Shown here in pieces: positions 26,219 through 35,321 of a stretch of DNA of 64,000 nucleotides. The stretch lies in assembly GCA_964528595.1 (NCBI GenBank), contig CAZGTM010000015.1:6839-70838 (forward strand). Direction: 5' to 3'. The notes under the pieces are model-generated. The model was given only the letters and a program-made list of their open reading frames with translations, was not told the DNA's origin and ran no database searches. The DNA is from CAYFKJ01 sp964528595 (GTDB lineage: Bacteria; Pseudomonadota; Alphaproteobacteria; UBA2966). Position numbers and translations under genes: made by a program. Numbering within the stretch: position 1 is the first letter of the stretch; every line of letters begins with the position of its first letter.

Positions 26219-27259
26219 ATGGGCTCTTCCCAACAATTACTTCCCATCGCCTTGACGATGGGTGATCCCGCTGGTATTGGCGGAGAAATCGCGCTCGCCT
26301 GCCGTCAGAATCTGTCCACGCGTCCGGTACCGGAATTTTTCGTTATTGACGATCCCCAGCGTCTTACCGGCTTGGCGTCGGTGCTGGAGATGAAAACCCC
26401 CATCGTCGAGATCGACGATCCGTCACAGACGTTCGAGGCATTTAAATCCGGATTACCGGTCCTGGCAGTCGGTACAAATGTTGATGCGACGCCGGGAATG
26501 GCGGATGCCGGCAACGCAAAAGCCATCCTGGATTCAATAGTGCGTGGCGTTGAACTCGTGACCGCGGGCAGCGCGGGCGGTTTGGTGACCAACCCCATAC
26601 ACAAAGCGATCCTCTACGATGCCGGGTTTACTTATCCGGGTCATACTGAATATCTGGCGAATTTGGTGGCGGCTGATCAGCATCCCGTGATGATGCTGAT
26701 CTGTCCGGGTTTGCGCGTCGTGCCGGTAACGATCCATATGTCGCTGCGCCAGGCGATTGAGGATCTGACGACCGACAAGATCGTGGCCAACGGCAAGATC
26801 GTTCACCGCGCCTTGATTGAGGATTTCGGAATTCCCGCACCGAGGCTCGCTGTTGCAGCACTCAATCCGCATGCCGGTGAGGATACGGCGATGGGAGCCG
26901 AAGAAACCGACATTATAGCCCCGGCCGTAGCGCTTTTGTCCGAGGCTGGTATTGATGCCAGGGGTCCCGCGCCGGCGGACACGCTGTTCCATTCCGCCGC
27001 CCGGCAAAATTACGATGCCGCGCTCTGCATGTATCACGACCAGGCTCTGATACCGCTGAAGACCATCGACTTCATGCAGGGTGTCAACGTTACGTTGGGC
27101 TTGCCGTTTGTCCGCACCTCACCTGATCACGGAACCGCGTTCGGATTGGCCGGAACCGGACGGGCCGATCCATCCAGCCTGGCGGCGGCGTTGGACATGG
27201 CAGCTGAAATGGCGGCCAACCGGCAAGCATCGGCCCGGATGCGCAACGCCGGTGACTGA
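26219..27259 (+). CDS. pdxA: 4-hydroxythreonine-4-phosphate dehydrogenase
   Basis: A 346-residue metal-dependent dehydrogenase of the DXP-dependent vitamin B6 pathway. It oxidises 4-phosphohydroxy-L-threonine with NAD to the precursor that PdxJ uses. Visible are LTMGDPAGIGGEIAL at the start, GLVTNPIHKA, the metal His in YPGHTEYLA, and MYHDQALIPLK with the second metal-binding His. DHGTAFGLAGTG follows near the end. The surA-pdxA-rsmA order is conserved across many proteobacteria. The stop overlaps the rsmA GTG start by eight bases. Confidence 0.95.
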   Translation: MGSSQQLLPIALTMGDPAGIGGEIALACRQNLSTRPVPEFFVIDDPQRLTGLASVLEMKTPIVEIDDPSQTFEAFKSGLPVLAVGTNVDATPGMADAGNAKAILDSIVRGVELVTAGSAGGLVTNPIHKAILYDAGFTYPGHTEYLANLVAADQHPVMMLICPGLRVVPVTIHMSLRQAIEDLTTDKIVANGKIVHRALIEDFGIPAPRLAVAALNPHAGEDTAMGAEETDIIAPAVALLSEAGIDARGPAPADTLFHSAARQNYDAALCMYHDQALIPLKTIDFMQGVNVTLGLPFVRTSPDHGTAFGLAGTGRADPSSLAAALDMAAEMAANRQASARMRNAGD

Positions 27260-28082
27260 ACTTCCGCCGCTTCGCGACGTGATCGCCCGCCATGGTCTCG
27301 GCGCCCGCAGAAAACTGGGCCAGAATTTCCTGCTCGACCTCAACCTCACGGGAAAGATTGCCAGAGCTGCCGGAAACCTCACCGACTTCACGGTCGTGGA
27401 AGTCGGTCCGGGACCCGGTGGTCTGACGCGGGCCCTACTCGCCGAGGGCGCCAAACAGATCATTGCCATAGAGCGCGATACCAGATGTATCGAAGCCTTG
27501 GCCGAAATCGGCGACGCCTTTCCGGACCGGCTGACCGTTATTGAAGGAGACGCCCTCGCTTTCGAAATCGACCGCCTTCCAGCCGGTCCCGTCAAGATCG
27601 TCGCCAATCTGCCCTACAACGTTGCCACCCCGCTGCTCGTCAAGTGGTTGGGCGAAATCGGGCGTTTTGAGGGTTTGACCTTGATGTTCCAGAAGGAAGT
27701 CGCAGACAGGTTAACCGCCCCGCCCGGCAGCCGGACATATGGCCGCCTGTCGGTGTTGGCCCAGTGGCTTTGTCAGGTTTCCCCGGCCTTTGACGTGGCG
27801 CCGTCCGCCTTCGTCCCGCCGCCTAAGGTAACGTCGACCGTCGTCAATTTCCTGCCCCGGCCGGAACCTTTGGCGCCCGCCAACCAGAAGATACTGGAAA
27901 CCGTGACCGCCGCCGCGTTCGGGCAGCGACGTAAAATGCTAAGGGCCTCGCTGAAATCCCTGGGCGTCGACAGCGAAGCGCTATGCCGGGCTGCCGCACT
28001 TGATCCGACGGCAAGAGCGGAAACGATTTCGGTCGAAGGATTTTGCGCCTTGGCGAAGGAACTCGAAGCTTTGGGGGATTAA
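27252..28082 (+). CDS. rsmA: 16S rRNA (A1518/A1519-N6)-dimethyltransferase RsmA (KsgA)
   Basis: A 276-residue SAM-dependent methyltransferase that dimethylates two adjacent adenines in helix 45 of 16S rRNA, a late check in small-subunit assembly. Visible are GLGARRKLGQNFLLD, VEVGPGPGGLTRALL (motif I), IAIERD, EGDALAF and the catalytic NLPYNVATPLL. The start is GTG at 27252, inside the end of pdxA, because it gives the family length and MTELPPLRDVIARHG; no ATG is suitably placed. Its stop codon TAA shares the palindrome TTAA with the gmk stop on the other strand. Confidence 0.94.
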   Translation: MTELPPLRDVIARHGLGARRKLGQNFLLDLNLTGKIARAAGNLTDFTVVEVGPGPGGLTRALLAEGAKQIIAIERDTRCIEALAEIGDAFPDRLTVIEGDALAFEIDRLPAGPVKIVANLPYNVATPLLVKWLGEIGRFEGLTLMFQKEVADRLTAPPGSRTYGRLSVLAQWLCQVSPAFDVAPSAFVPPPKVTSTVVNFLPRPEPLAPANQKILETVTAAAFGQRRKMLRASLKSLGVDSEALCRAAALDPTARAETISVEGFCALAKELEALGD

Positions 28083-28717
28083 GCCTCTGAACGAAGCCGT
28101 TTAACGAAATCGACCAGTCCGGTGCTGCGCTCCCGCCGAAGACGTTCGGCTTCAAGGATCGAACGGACCTTACCGATGCTGCGGTCCATATCGTCGTTGA
28201 CGATGACGTAATCGTACTCCGCCCAGTGACTCATTTCATCGGCTGCCTTCGACATCCGCTGGGCTACCACGACTTCCTCATCTTGGGCCCTCGCCCGCAG
28301 GCGTCGCTCCAATTCCGACGTCGAGGGCGGCAAAATAAAAACGCTGACCAGGTCGTCCCTGGCGGATTGAGCGAGTTGTTGCGTCCCCTGCCAATCGATA
28401 TCGAACAGAACATCCCGGCCATCCGCCAGCGCTTCCTTCACGGGTCCGGCGGGCGTGCCGTAGTAGTGGTCGAATACCTTGGCGTGCTCAAGCATTTCGC
28501 CCCGGTTGACCATCAAATTGAATTCGATCTTGTCGGTGAAAAAATAGTCGATGCTGTCGGTCTCGCCCGGCCGGGGCGGCCGCGTCGTCGCCGAAACCGA
28601 CATCACGAGACTGTCGTCCTGCTCAAGAATGTGTCTGGCAATAGTCGTTTTTCCGGCCCCCGACGGAGACGACAGCACCAACATCAAACCACGGCGTCCT
28701 ATTTGGTCGTTAATCAT
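28079..28717 (-). CDS. gmk: guanylate kinase
   Basis: A 212-residue P-loop kinase that phosphorylates GMP to GDP. The P-loop is LSSPSGAGKTT (residues 15-25). The GMP-binding region shows SATTRPPRPGETDSIDYFF and VLFDIDWQGTQQL, and the lid is LERRLRARAQDEEVV. It lies 24 bases downstream of yicC, a pairing common in proteobacteria. An internal start at Met12 (MLVLSSPSG) is possible, but the longer form has an upstream ACGGA. It converges on rsmA with a four-base overlap of the stop codons. Confidence 0.94.
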   Translation of the reverse strand: MINDQIGRRGLMLVLSSPSGAGKTTIARHILEQDDSLVMSVSATTRPPRPGETDSIDYFFTDKIEFNLMVNRGEMLEHAKVFDHYYGTPAGPVKEALADGRDVLFDIDWQGTQQLAQSARDDLVSVFILPPSTSELERRLRARAQDEEVVVAQRMSKAADEMSHWAEYDYVIVNDDMDRSIGKVRSILEAERLRRERSTGLVDFVKRLRSEA

Positions 28718-28741
28718 GCAGAAAAATCCGTGCCGTATGAA

Positions 28742-29629
28742 TTACTCAATATTTTGCACCTGTTCCCGCAAACGGTCGATAACGGTTTTCAAATCAAGGC
28801 CGATGCGGGTCATTTCGTTGTCGGGTGCCTTGGAACACAGCGTATTGGCCTCGCGATTGAACTCCTGCGCCAGGAAATCAAGCCTGCGCCCGACCACCCC
28901 GCCTTCGGACAGCAACTCCCGGGCTGAGGCGACGTGCGCATCCAGTCGGTCGATTTCCTCACGGATATCGCTCTTTACCGCAAGGATCGCGGCCTCCTGG
29001 GCGATCCGATCGGGGTCGGCTTCCGAGCCGGCCTCGACGACGGCGGCAACCTGTTCGGCCAGGCGGGCCTTGATCGCTTCCGGCTGCGTTGACGCCAAGG
29101 CGCGGGCGGCCTCCGTCAAGTTCTCGATTTCATCGATTTGTTCGGCCAGCACGGCGGCGATACGCCCGCCCTCGTCATTACGGGAGTCCGCCAAGGCGGA
29201 TAGCGCCGCCTCAAGTGACTCAAGCATGGCCGATTGCCGCTGTTTACCCGCGGCTTCGTCCTCCGGGACTTCGACGCTTTCGATCACGCCGCGCAATCCC
29301 ATCAAGCCGTCGATGCGGGCCTTCTCAATCCCCGGCCGGTCGGCAAACTCGGCGGCGATTTCAATAAGTTTATCCAACAGTTCACGGTTTACGACGTACT
29401 CGGCACCGACCTCTCCGCGCGCCGTCTGGAGATTCATGGTGATGTTTCCGCGCGCGAATATCTTGGCGGCGGCGCTGCGCGCCAGGGCGTCGAGAGCGTC
29501 CATCCCGGAGGGCACCCGGCAACGGATGTCCAACCCCCGTCCGTTGACGCTCTTCAACTCCCAAACCCAGGTTTGCGTCTCATCACCGCCATCGGTACGG
29601 GCGAAACCTGTCATGCTGGCCAGAGGCAA
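28742..29629 (-). CDS. yicC: YicC family endoribonuclease-like protein
   Basis: A 295-residue YicC/YloC protein. The hallmark N-terminus MTGFARTDGG and the ELKSVNGRGLDIRCRVP stretch are present. DIREEIDRLDAHVASARELL and GRRLDFLAQEFNREANTLCSKA at the C-terminus are the conserved core of the family. The family has been linked to RNA turnover and stationary-phase survival. I infer a TTG start at 29629 (giving MPLASMTGFAR), because GGAG stands six bases before it; an ATG five codons later at 29614 is the alternative. The frame open to 29782 runs into the promoter region of the SDR gene and is unlikely to be coding. Confidence 0.92.
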   Translation of the reverse strand: MPLASMTGFARTDGGDETQTWVWELKSVNGRGLDIRCRVPSGMDALDALARSAAAKIFARGNITMNLQTARGEVGAEYVVNRELLDKLIEIAAEFADRPGIEKARIDGLMGLRGVIESVEVPEDEAAGKQRQSAMLESLEAALSALADSRNDEGGRIAAVLAEQIDEIENLTEAARALASTQPEAIKARLAEQVAAVVEAGSEADPDRIAQEAAILAVKSDIREEIDRLDAHVASARELLSEGGVVGRRLDFLAQEFNREANTLCSKAPDNEMTRIGLDLKTVIDRLREQVQNIE

Positions 29630-29745
29630 AACGATCTCCGAAAATGATGACGCATGTGGTGCGCCGAACGCGGCGCTACTATATGGATTGAGGCGCGACG
29701 CAACAAGACCGTCAGAGCAATCCGGCTGAGAAATGGGGAAACATT

Positions 29746-30501
29746 TTGGATTCGACAAAGTCGATTTTGATAACGGGAGCATCTTCCGGCATCGGCGAGG
29801 CGCTGGCCCTGCGTTATGCCGGCTTCGGGCCCAGCCTCGCTCTATGCGGCCGCGATAGCCAACGTCTCGACGGCGTTGCCGAACAGTGCCGCGTCTTGGG
29901 AGCCCGGGTCACGACGGCCGTCATTGATGTCCGCGATGCGGTTGCCACCGCCGCCTGGATCGAGAAAACCGATCGGCAGGATCCACTTGACCTGGTGATC
30001 GCCAACGCCGGAATTTCGGGCGGTGGCGCCACAAAGGTGGCGGAAAGCGCCAAAGCGATATTCGACGTTAATCTGGGGGGTGTTATGAACACTGTCCACC
30101 CGGCGCTGGCGTGCATGACCGAACGGGGTCGCGGTCAAATCGCTATCTTGAGTTCCCTGGCCGGATTCGTCGGCATGCCCGGCGCCCCCGCCTACGGTGC
30201 CAGCAAAGCCGCCGTCAGATCATATGGCGAGGCCCTGCGCGGACGCTGTTCAGCCGACGGCATCGACGTATCGGTGGTGTGTCCGGGATTCGTCGTCAGC
30301 CGCATCACCGACAAGAACAGATTCCGCATGCCCTTTCTCATGAGCGCAGCGCAAGCTGCGGCGATTATCGATACCGGACTGCGGCGCAATAAAGCCCGCA
30401 TCGCGTTTCCCTGGCCCATGTATTGGGCGGTCCGAGTGGTACAGGCGTTACCGGTAGCGGTCTCCGATCGGATATTCCGGCGGCTGCCCGAAAAAGATTG
30501 A
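29746..30501 (+). CDS. short-chain dehydrogenase/reductase
   Basis: A 251-residue classical SDR, NAD(P)-dependent. Visible are the cofactor motif ILITGASSGIGEALALRYA (TGxxxGxG), NAG in IANAGISGG, the catalytic Ser in ILSSLAGF, and Tyr/Lys in AYGASKAAV. The C-terminal KARIAFPWPMYWAVRVV is rich in aromatic residues, as in lipid- or steroid-acting members, but the substrate is unknown. The start is TTG at 29746 with GGGGAA five bases upstream; the nearby ATG at 29733 is out of frame. It is divergent from yicC and converges on mltG with six bases between. Confidence 0.88.
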   Translation: MDSTKSILITGASSGIGEALALRYAGFGPSLALCGRDSQRLDGVAEQCRVLGARVTTAVIDVRDAVATAAWIEKTDRQDPLDLVIANAGISGGGATKVAESAKAIFDVNLGGVMNTVHPALACMTERGRGQIAILSSLAGFVGMPGAPAYGASKAAVRSYGEALRGRCSADGIDVSVVCPGFVVSRITDKNRFRMPFLMSAAQAAAIIDTGLRRNKARIAFPWPMYWAVRVVQALPVAVSDRIFRRLPEKD

Positions 30502-30507
30502 ACAGCT

Positions 30508-31602
30508 CTACTGGGTTTTCCGTTCGCGCAGGATCTTCCGCCACTTTGCGACATTGCGATTGTGCTGTTGAAGTGTTTCGGCGAACACATGACCGCCGGT
30601 ACCGTCCGCGACGAAATATAGATCGGCGGTCTTCAGCGGGTGCAGTACCGCCTCAAGCGAAGCCCGCCCCGGATTGGCGATTGGACCGGGCGGCAGGCCC
30701 TTGTGAAGATATGTATTGAAGGGGTGGGGAGACTTCAAATCAGCGCGGGTCAAGGGTCGATCCAACGGACCGTCCTGCTTCAGCCCGTAGGCGACGGTGG
30801 GGTCGGATTGCAACCGCATGCCGCGGCGTAAACGGTTAATGAATACCCCGGCGATGTGGGGCCGTTCCGCCGCCAAACCCGTTTCCCGCTCAACAATCGA
30901 AGCCAACACGAGGGCTTCGGCAGAATTGCGTAACGGCAGGTCGGGCGCCCGTTTGGCCCAGGCATGGGAAAGTTCGCGATGTCGGTCCCGTTGCATCCTG
31001 GCGAGCAACTCGCGCCGGTCGTCACCCCAGGCGTAGTGATAGGTTTCGGGCAGCAACGATCCTTCGCTTGGCAGCGCCACTTGGCCATCGGCGACAGAGC
31101 CATCAAGCCCATCGGTCTTTTCGATCAGGGCCAGGACCTGTGGGACCACAAGTCCTTCAGGCACCGTCAAACGACGAACCACCGTCTCGCCGCGCACCAG
31201 CCGCTCCATAACCGCGCGTGGCGTGATGCCCGGTGCGAAATCAAATTCCCCGGCCTGAAGATCCTGGGCGTGACCGTTCAACCTGACACTGGCGATAAAC
31301 ACGTCCGATCGCCTAATCACGCCGGCTTGATAAAGGCGTTGCGCAATCGCACGCAGGCCGGCCCCCTTGGGCAAGACTACGCGCATAACATCCGCGGAGG
31401 GCCCCGGCGCGTTGAATTCAGAGATCGACCAGGCCAGCAACACCGCAACGACAATGACGCCGACAGTGAGCAACAGCGAGACGAGACGGAATATGCGGCG
31501 CAATGTGCCGGTCTTCTTGGGCGCGATGGAATGGTTGAGGTTGGGTTCGGCTGAACCCGAATCCGATCGGGAGGACTTTTTTTTCGGCGGGCCGGTCAGC
31601 AC
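30508..31602 (-). CDS. mltG: endolytic murein transglycosylase MltG
   Basis: A 364-residue YceG/MltG protein with one membrane segment (about 35-60) after a basic cytoplasmic tail rich in Ser and Lys. It cleaves nascent glycan strands and so sets strand length. The LysM-like subdomain lies at about 70-130 (VVLPKGAGLRAIAQRL). The catalytic Glu is in LASIVERETG, with INRLRRGMRLQSDPTVAYG and PHPFNTYLHKGLPPGPIANPG downstream, all hallmarks of the family. It begins with GTG at 31602, nine bases after the fabF stop. The fabF-mltG linkage is common. Confidence 0.94.
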   Translation of the reverse strand: MLTGPPKKKSSRSDSGSAEPNLNHSIAPKKTGTLRRIFRLVSLLLTVGVIVVAVLLAWSISEFNAPGPSADVMRVVLPKGAGLRAIAQRLYQAGVIRRSDVFIASVRLNGHAQDLQAGEFDFAPGITPRAVMERLVRGETVVRRLTVPEGLVVPQVLALIEKTDGLDGSVADGQVALPSEGSLLPETYHYAWGDDRRELLARMQRDRHRELSHAWAKRAPDLPLRNSAEALVLASIVERETGLAAERPHIAGVFINRLRRGMRLQSDPTVAYGLKQDGPLDRPLTRADLKSPHPFNTYLHKGLPPGPIANPGRASLEAVLHPLKTADLYFVADGTGGHVFAETLQQHNRNVAKWRKILRERKTQ

Positions 31603-31611
31603 CGACTAAAC

Positions 31612-32871
31612 CTAGGTGGCCTTTTTCAAAATGACCGACGCATTAGTGCCGCCAAAGCCGAAGGAGTTCGATAAGACCGCTCGAACCTCGCGTTCCTTCG
31701 CGCTGTGCGGGACCAGATCGATATCACAACCTTCGGAGGGATTATCGAGGTTCAAGGTCGGCGGCACGACGCCCCGGACAAGAGCCAGGATGGAGAAGAT
31801 CGCTTCAACCGCACCTGCCGCGCCCAACAAATGGCCGATTGAAGATTTGGTCGAAGACATCGACAACCGGTCGGCCGCATCCCCGAACAGGCGCTTGATC
31901 GCGCCGAGCTCGATCTCGTCACCCAGGGGCGTCGACGTGCCGTGGGCGTTGATGTAGTCGATATCGCCCGCGTTCATTTCAGCCCGCGCCAGTGCCGCCT
32001 TCATAGCACGGAAGCCGCCGTCGCCGTCGGACGCCGGCGCCGTGATGTGATGAGCGTCGCCGGACAAGCCATATCCCACCAACTCGGCATATACCGTCGC
32101 CCCGCGTTTTTTGGCGTGTTCATACTCTTCCAGCACGACCGCGCCGGCCCCTTCGCCCATGACAAAACCGTCACGGTCCTGATCCCAGGGCCGGGATCCC
32201 TTCTCGGGCTGGTCGTTGAACGAGGTGGAAAGCGCACGCGATGCCGCAAACCCGGCGATACCGATACGGCAAATCGCCGCTTCGGCGCCACCCGCGATCA
32301 TGACGTCGGCGTCGCCCAGCTGGATCAGCCGACCGGCGTCACCGATGGCATGAGCCCCCGTCGAGCACGCCGTCACCACGGCGTGGTTGGGTCCTTTGAA
32401 GCCGTGACGAATTTGCACCTGACCGGACAGCAAATTGATCAACGCCGACGGAATAAAGAACGGACTTACCTTACGCGGGCCCCGTTCATGCAGCGTTACG
32501 GCGGTCTTGGCGATGGATTCGAGTCCACCGATGCCGGATCCCATCAACACCCCGGTGCGGCACAGGGCTTCTTCGTCCTCCGGCCGCCATCCGGAATCCG
32601 CGATCGCCTCATCGGCGGCAGCCATGCCGAAAACGATGAATTCATCGACCTTGCGCTGGTCCTTCGCCGGCATCACGTCGTCGGCATTGAACTGCCCGGG
32701 CTGGTCCCCGAGCGGGACCTCGCAGGCAATCCGGCAAGCCAGATCGTCGGTCTCGAATTTTGTAATCGGGCCTGCGCCGGAGTCACCGGCAATGAGACGT
32801 GTCCACGTTTCCTCGACACCGTTGGCCAACGGTGTAACGAGACCTAAACCGGTAACCACAACACGTCTCAT
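31612..32871 (-). CDS. fabF: beta-ketoacyl-ACP synthase II
   Basis: A 419-residue condensing enzyme that elongates fatty acids by joining malonyl-ACP to acyl-ACP, acting on C16:1 in the FabF type. The Cys-His-His triad is seen in VTACSTGAH, NAHGTSTPLGD and SSIGHLLGAAG. SNSFGFGGTNASVIL closes the fold. I prefer the ATG at 32871 (MRRVVVTGLG), because GAAG is eight bases upstream; the ATG two codons earlier at 32877 is too close to it. Members of the fab run precede it: fabD, fabG and acpP. Confidence 0.95.
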   Translation of the reverse strand: MRRVVVTGLGLVTPLANGVEETWTRLIAGDSGAGPITKFETDDLACRIACEVPLGDQPGQFNADDVMPAKDQRKVDEFIVFGMAAADEAIADSGWRPEDEEALCRTGVLMGSGIGGLESIAKTAVTLHERGPRKVSPFFIPSALINLLSGQVQIRHGFKGPNHAVVTACSTGAHAIGDAGRLIQLGDADVMIAGGAEAAICRIGIAGFAASRALSTSFNDQPEKGSRPWDQDRDGFVMGEGAGAVVLEEYEHAKKRGATVYAELVGYGLSGDAHHITAPASDGDGGFRAMKAALARAEMNAGDIDYINAHGTSTPLGDEIELGAIKRLFGDAADRLSMSSTKSSIGHLLGAAGAVEAIFSILALVRGVVPPTLNLDNPSEGCDIDLVPHSAKEREVRAVLSNSFGFGGTNASVILKKAT

Positions 32872-32972
32872 GGGCATGACTTCCCCAATTTCAGGCTTTC
32901 TAACAACCGTTCAACACCGGGTTCAACGAGTGGCTCGTTTCCCGCGCGCGTCCGGCATTGTCAAAATTCGAC

Positions 32973-33209
32973 TTAGGCGGCAGCGCTTTCGAGATGCCCG
33001 ATCGCGTCTTTGACGGTAAGAATTTTTTCGGCGACATCGTCGGGAATTTCGACCCCAAATTCCTCTTCGAAAGCCATCACGAGTTCAACCGTGTCCAGGC
33101 TGTCCGCACCAAGGTCATCGATAAAGCTGGCTTCGTCGGTCACTTTGTCGGCCTCAACGCCGAGGTGTTCAATTACGATTTTTTTTACGCGGTCGGCAAT
33201 GTCACTCAT
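32973..33209 (-). CDS. acpP: acyl carrier protein
   Basis: A 78-residue acidic acyl carrier protein. The phosphopantetheine attachment site is Ser37 in LGADSLDTVELVMAFEEEF, and the rest follows the four-helix ACP pattern to AIGHLESAAA. The ATG at 33209 has GGAAG a few bases upstream; the frame is open further, to 33404, but that upstream part is non-homologous. The 213 bases between fabG and acpP probably hold a separate acpP promoter, as in E. coli, but I could not pick a convincing -35/-10 pair. A clear role exists as carrier for FabD, FabG and FabF from the same cluster. Confidence 0.96.
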   Translation of the reverse strand: MSDIADRVKKIVIEHLGVEADKVTDEASFIDDLGADSLDTVELVMAFEEEFGVEIPDDVAEKILTVKDAIGHLESAAA

Positions 33210-33422
33210 ATGATTCTTCCCTGACTTGGCTTGATCTTCAGCATGTGGCGCCGGCCGGGGAAATCCGGAGGGCACCGTGGAATGGACAATACACGAGGGC
33301 GGGCAATCGAACGACCTTCCACCTTCGGCGTTCATTGTCATGAAATTTGGCGGTTTGGTAACACACTTTCCCATCCATGGAAAGACGGCGGTTGAAGCTC
33401 CCAAATTGCGGCCGATCTCCAG

Positions 33423-34160
33423 CTAAATCATGGCCATTCCGCCATTGACGTGCAGCGTTTGGCCGGTGACATAAGCCGCTTCGTCGCTGGCGAGATAGGT
33501 TACCGCTGATGCGATGTCGGCGACATCCCCGAACCTGCCCACCGGTATGGCCTCCGCCAGCTTTTCACGTTGCGCTTCCGGCAGAGCATCCGTCATGGCT
33601 GTTTCAATAAATCCGGGCGCCACGCAATTGACCGTAATGCCTCGGGAAGCGACCTCCTGGGCAAGAGATTTCGACATCCCGACGAGGCCCGCCTTGGCTG
33701 CGGCGTAGTTCGCCTGACCGGGGTTGCCCATGGTGCCGACGACGGAGGTGATGTTAACGATGCGGCCCCAACGGCGTTTCATCATGCCGCGCAAGGACCC
33801 TCGGGCCAGGCGAAATGCCGCTGTCAGATTGACATCCAGCACGCCTTGCCATTCTTCATCCTTCATCCGCATGGCGAGGTTGTCGCGCGTAATGCCGGCG
33901 TTGTTGACCAGAATGTCGAGGCCGCCCATGGCGGCGTCCGCTTCAGCCACGAGGCCTCCGACGGCCTCCGGATCGCCCAAATTGCAGGGCACAACATGTA
34001 CATTGCCGCCGAGGCCGGCAGCGCATTCGTCAAGCGCTTCGCGCCGCGTTCCGGATATGGCGACGGTGGCGCCCTGGGCATGGAGCGCTGTGGCGATGGC
34101 GCCGCCAATGCCACCGGAAGCACCGGTCACCAGGGCACATTTGCCGTTCAGATCGAACAT
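33423..34160 (-). CDS. fabG: 3-oxoacyl-ACP reductase
   Basis: A 245-residue SDR that reduces 3-oxoacyl-ACP with NADPH in fatty acid elongation. Visible are LVTGASGGIGGAIA, NNAGITRDNLAMRM, the catalytic Ser in NITSVVG, Tyr/Lys in NYAAAKAGLVGM, and the typical FabG ending GQTLHVNGGMAMI. NCVAPGFIETAMTD is also characteristic. The start is the ATG at 34160, because AGGAG is six bases upstream; an in-frame TTG lies two codons before it. It is nine bases downstream of fabD. Confidence 0.95.
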   Translation of the reverse strand: MFDLNGKCALVTGASGGIGGAIATALHAQGATVAISGTRREALDECAAGLGGNVHVVPCNLGDPEAVGGLVAEADAAMGGLDILVNNAGITRDNLAMRMKDEEWQGVLDVNLTAAFRLARGSLRGMMKRRWGRIVNITSVVGTMGNPGQANYAAAKAGLVGMSKSLAQEVASRGITVNCVAPGFIETAMTDALPEAQREKLAEAIPVGRFGDVADIASAVTYLASDEAAYVTGQTLHVNGGMAMI

Positions 34161-34169
34161 CGGCAACTC

Positions 34170-35135
34170 CTACAGGCTATTGAGAAAGGTATCGATGTCG
34201 GCGGGACCTTGAACGGATACGCCGGACAAGTCTCTGTTGATGCGCCGGGTCAGACCGGTCAGTACCTTGCCGGTACCCAATTCGACCAGCGTCTCGGTCC
34301 CTTGTTCGGCGAGCGTCTCGACGCATTCACGCCAGCGCACCCGGGCGGTGACTTGCGCCACCAGTTGCTGTGAAATGGTTTCCGGATCGCTTATTTCCTG
34401 CGCGGTAACGTTGGCGACCAGGGGCACCAAAGGCGGCGAAATATCGCTATTGTCCAGAGCTTCGGCCATTTCCTCCGCCGCCGGCGCCATCAATTCACAG
34501 TGGAAGGGCGCGCTGACAGGTAACAGAATGGCGCGTTTGGCGCCTCGCTCCGGCGCCAGTTCAATGGCCCGCTCGACCGAATGCTTATGGCCGCTGATGA
34601 CGACCTGACCCGGCGCGTTGTCATTCGCCGCCGCACAAACTCCCGGTTCGATCCCATTTTCGGGATCCCCGGCGGCAGCATCGGCGACGACGGCTTCGGC
34701 ATCCGCCAGTTCCAAGCCCAGCATCGCTGCCATGGCGCCCTCGCCGACCGGAACGGCCCGTTGCATCGCCAGGCCGCGCAGCCGCAAAAGCTTCGCGGTT
34801 TCGGCCAGCGGGATGGCGCCGGCGGCTGCCAACGCCGAATATTCTCCCAGTGAATGACCGGCGACATGGGAGACCATGTCGGGAAGTTTTGTATCGCCTT
34901 CGGCTTCCAACGTTCGCAGGACGGCGAGGCTCGATGCCATCAAGGCCGGCTGTGCGTTTTGGGTCAGGGTCAATTCGTCCTCCGGTCCCTCGAACATCAA
35001 CGTTGACAGCTTCTGTTCAAGGGCATCGTCAACCTCCTCGAAAACCAACCGGGCGGCGCTGAACGCCTCGCTCAGTTCCTTGCCCATGGCGACGGCCTGG
35101 GAGCCCTGGCCGGGAAATACAAAAGCGCGTGTCAT
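34170..35135 (-). CDS. fabD: malonyl CoA-ACP transacylase
   Basis: A 321-residue enzyme that loads malonyl groups from CoA onto acyl carrier protein. The N-terminus MTRAFVFPGQGSQAVAMG is typical of FabD, as is the nucleophile elbow VAGHSLGEYSALAAAG. The catalytic His lies in PFHCELM. Translation starts at the ATG at 35135; the frame is open further, to 35264, through a region with no homology. It is the first gene of fabD-fabG-acpP-fabF-mltG and diverges from rpsF. Confidence 0.95.
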   Translation of the reverse strand: MTRAFVFPGQGSQAVAMGKELSEAFSAARLVFEEVDDALEQKLSTLMFEGPEDELTLTQNAQPALMASSLAVLRTLEAEGDTKLPDMVSHVAGHSLGEYSALAAAGAIPLAETAKLLRLRGLAMQRAVPVGEGAMAAMLGLELADAEAVVADAAAGDPENGIEPGVCAAANDNAPGQVVISGHKHSVERAIELAPERGAKRAILLPVSAPFHCELMAPAAEEMAEALDNSDISPPLVPLVANVTAQEISDPETISQQLVAQVTARVRWRECVETLAEQGTETLVELGTGKVLTGLTRRINRDLSGVSVQGPADIDTFLNSL

Positions 35136-35258
35136 GTCGTCGTCTAAACCTCTTGATCGAGACCCGTTCGGGCGGAACATATTTGGGGATCGCATCCCCA
35201 GTGATAGCGCCCGAACACCGGCTGTCAAGCGCCCATGTGCGGGCCGCGTCACTTGCAC

Positions 35259-35286
35259 TTGCAAGCCGGTGCAAAATCTGTATAGT
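35259..35286 (+). promoter_or_regulatory. candidate promoter of the rpsF operon
   Basis: TTGCAA at 35259-35264 and TATAGT at 35281-35286 are separated by 16 bases, a good sigma-70-type pair. An inverted pair TTGCAC / GTGCAA (35253-35258, 35269-35274) straddles the -35 region and could be an operator. Transcription would begin near 35293, leaving a leader of about 78 bases before rpsF. Confidence 0.5.
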
Positions 35287-35321
35287 CGCGCGCCTTACAT
35301 AACTCCTTGCCGGTCTTTGCC

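Noticed and set aside
33210..33422. Promoter or small gene between fabG and acpP
   Set aside because: A separate acpP promoter is expected, but no pair with acceptable spacing stands out, and the open frame there has no homology to anything beyond ACP itself.
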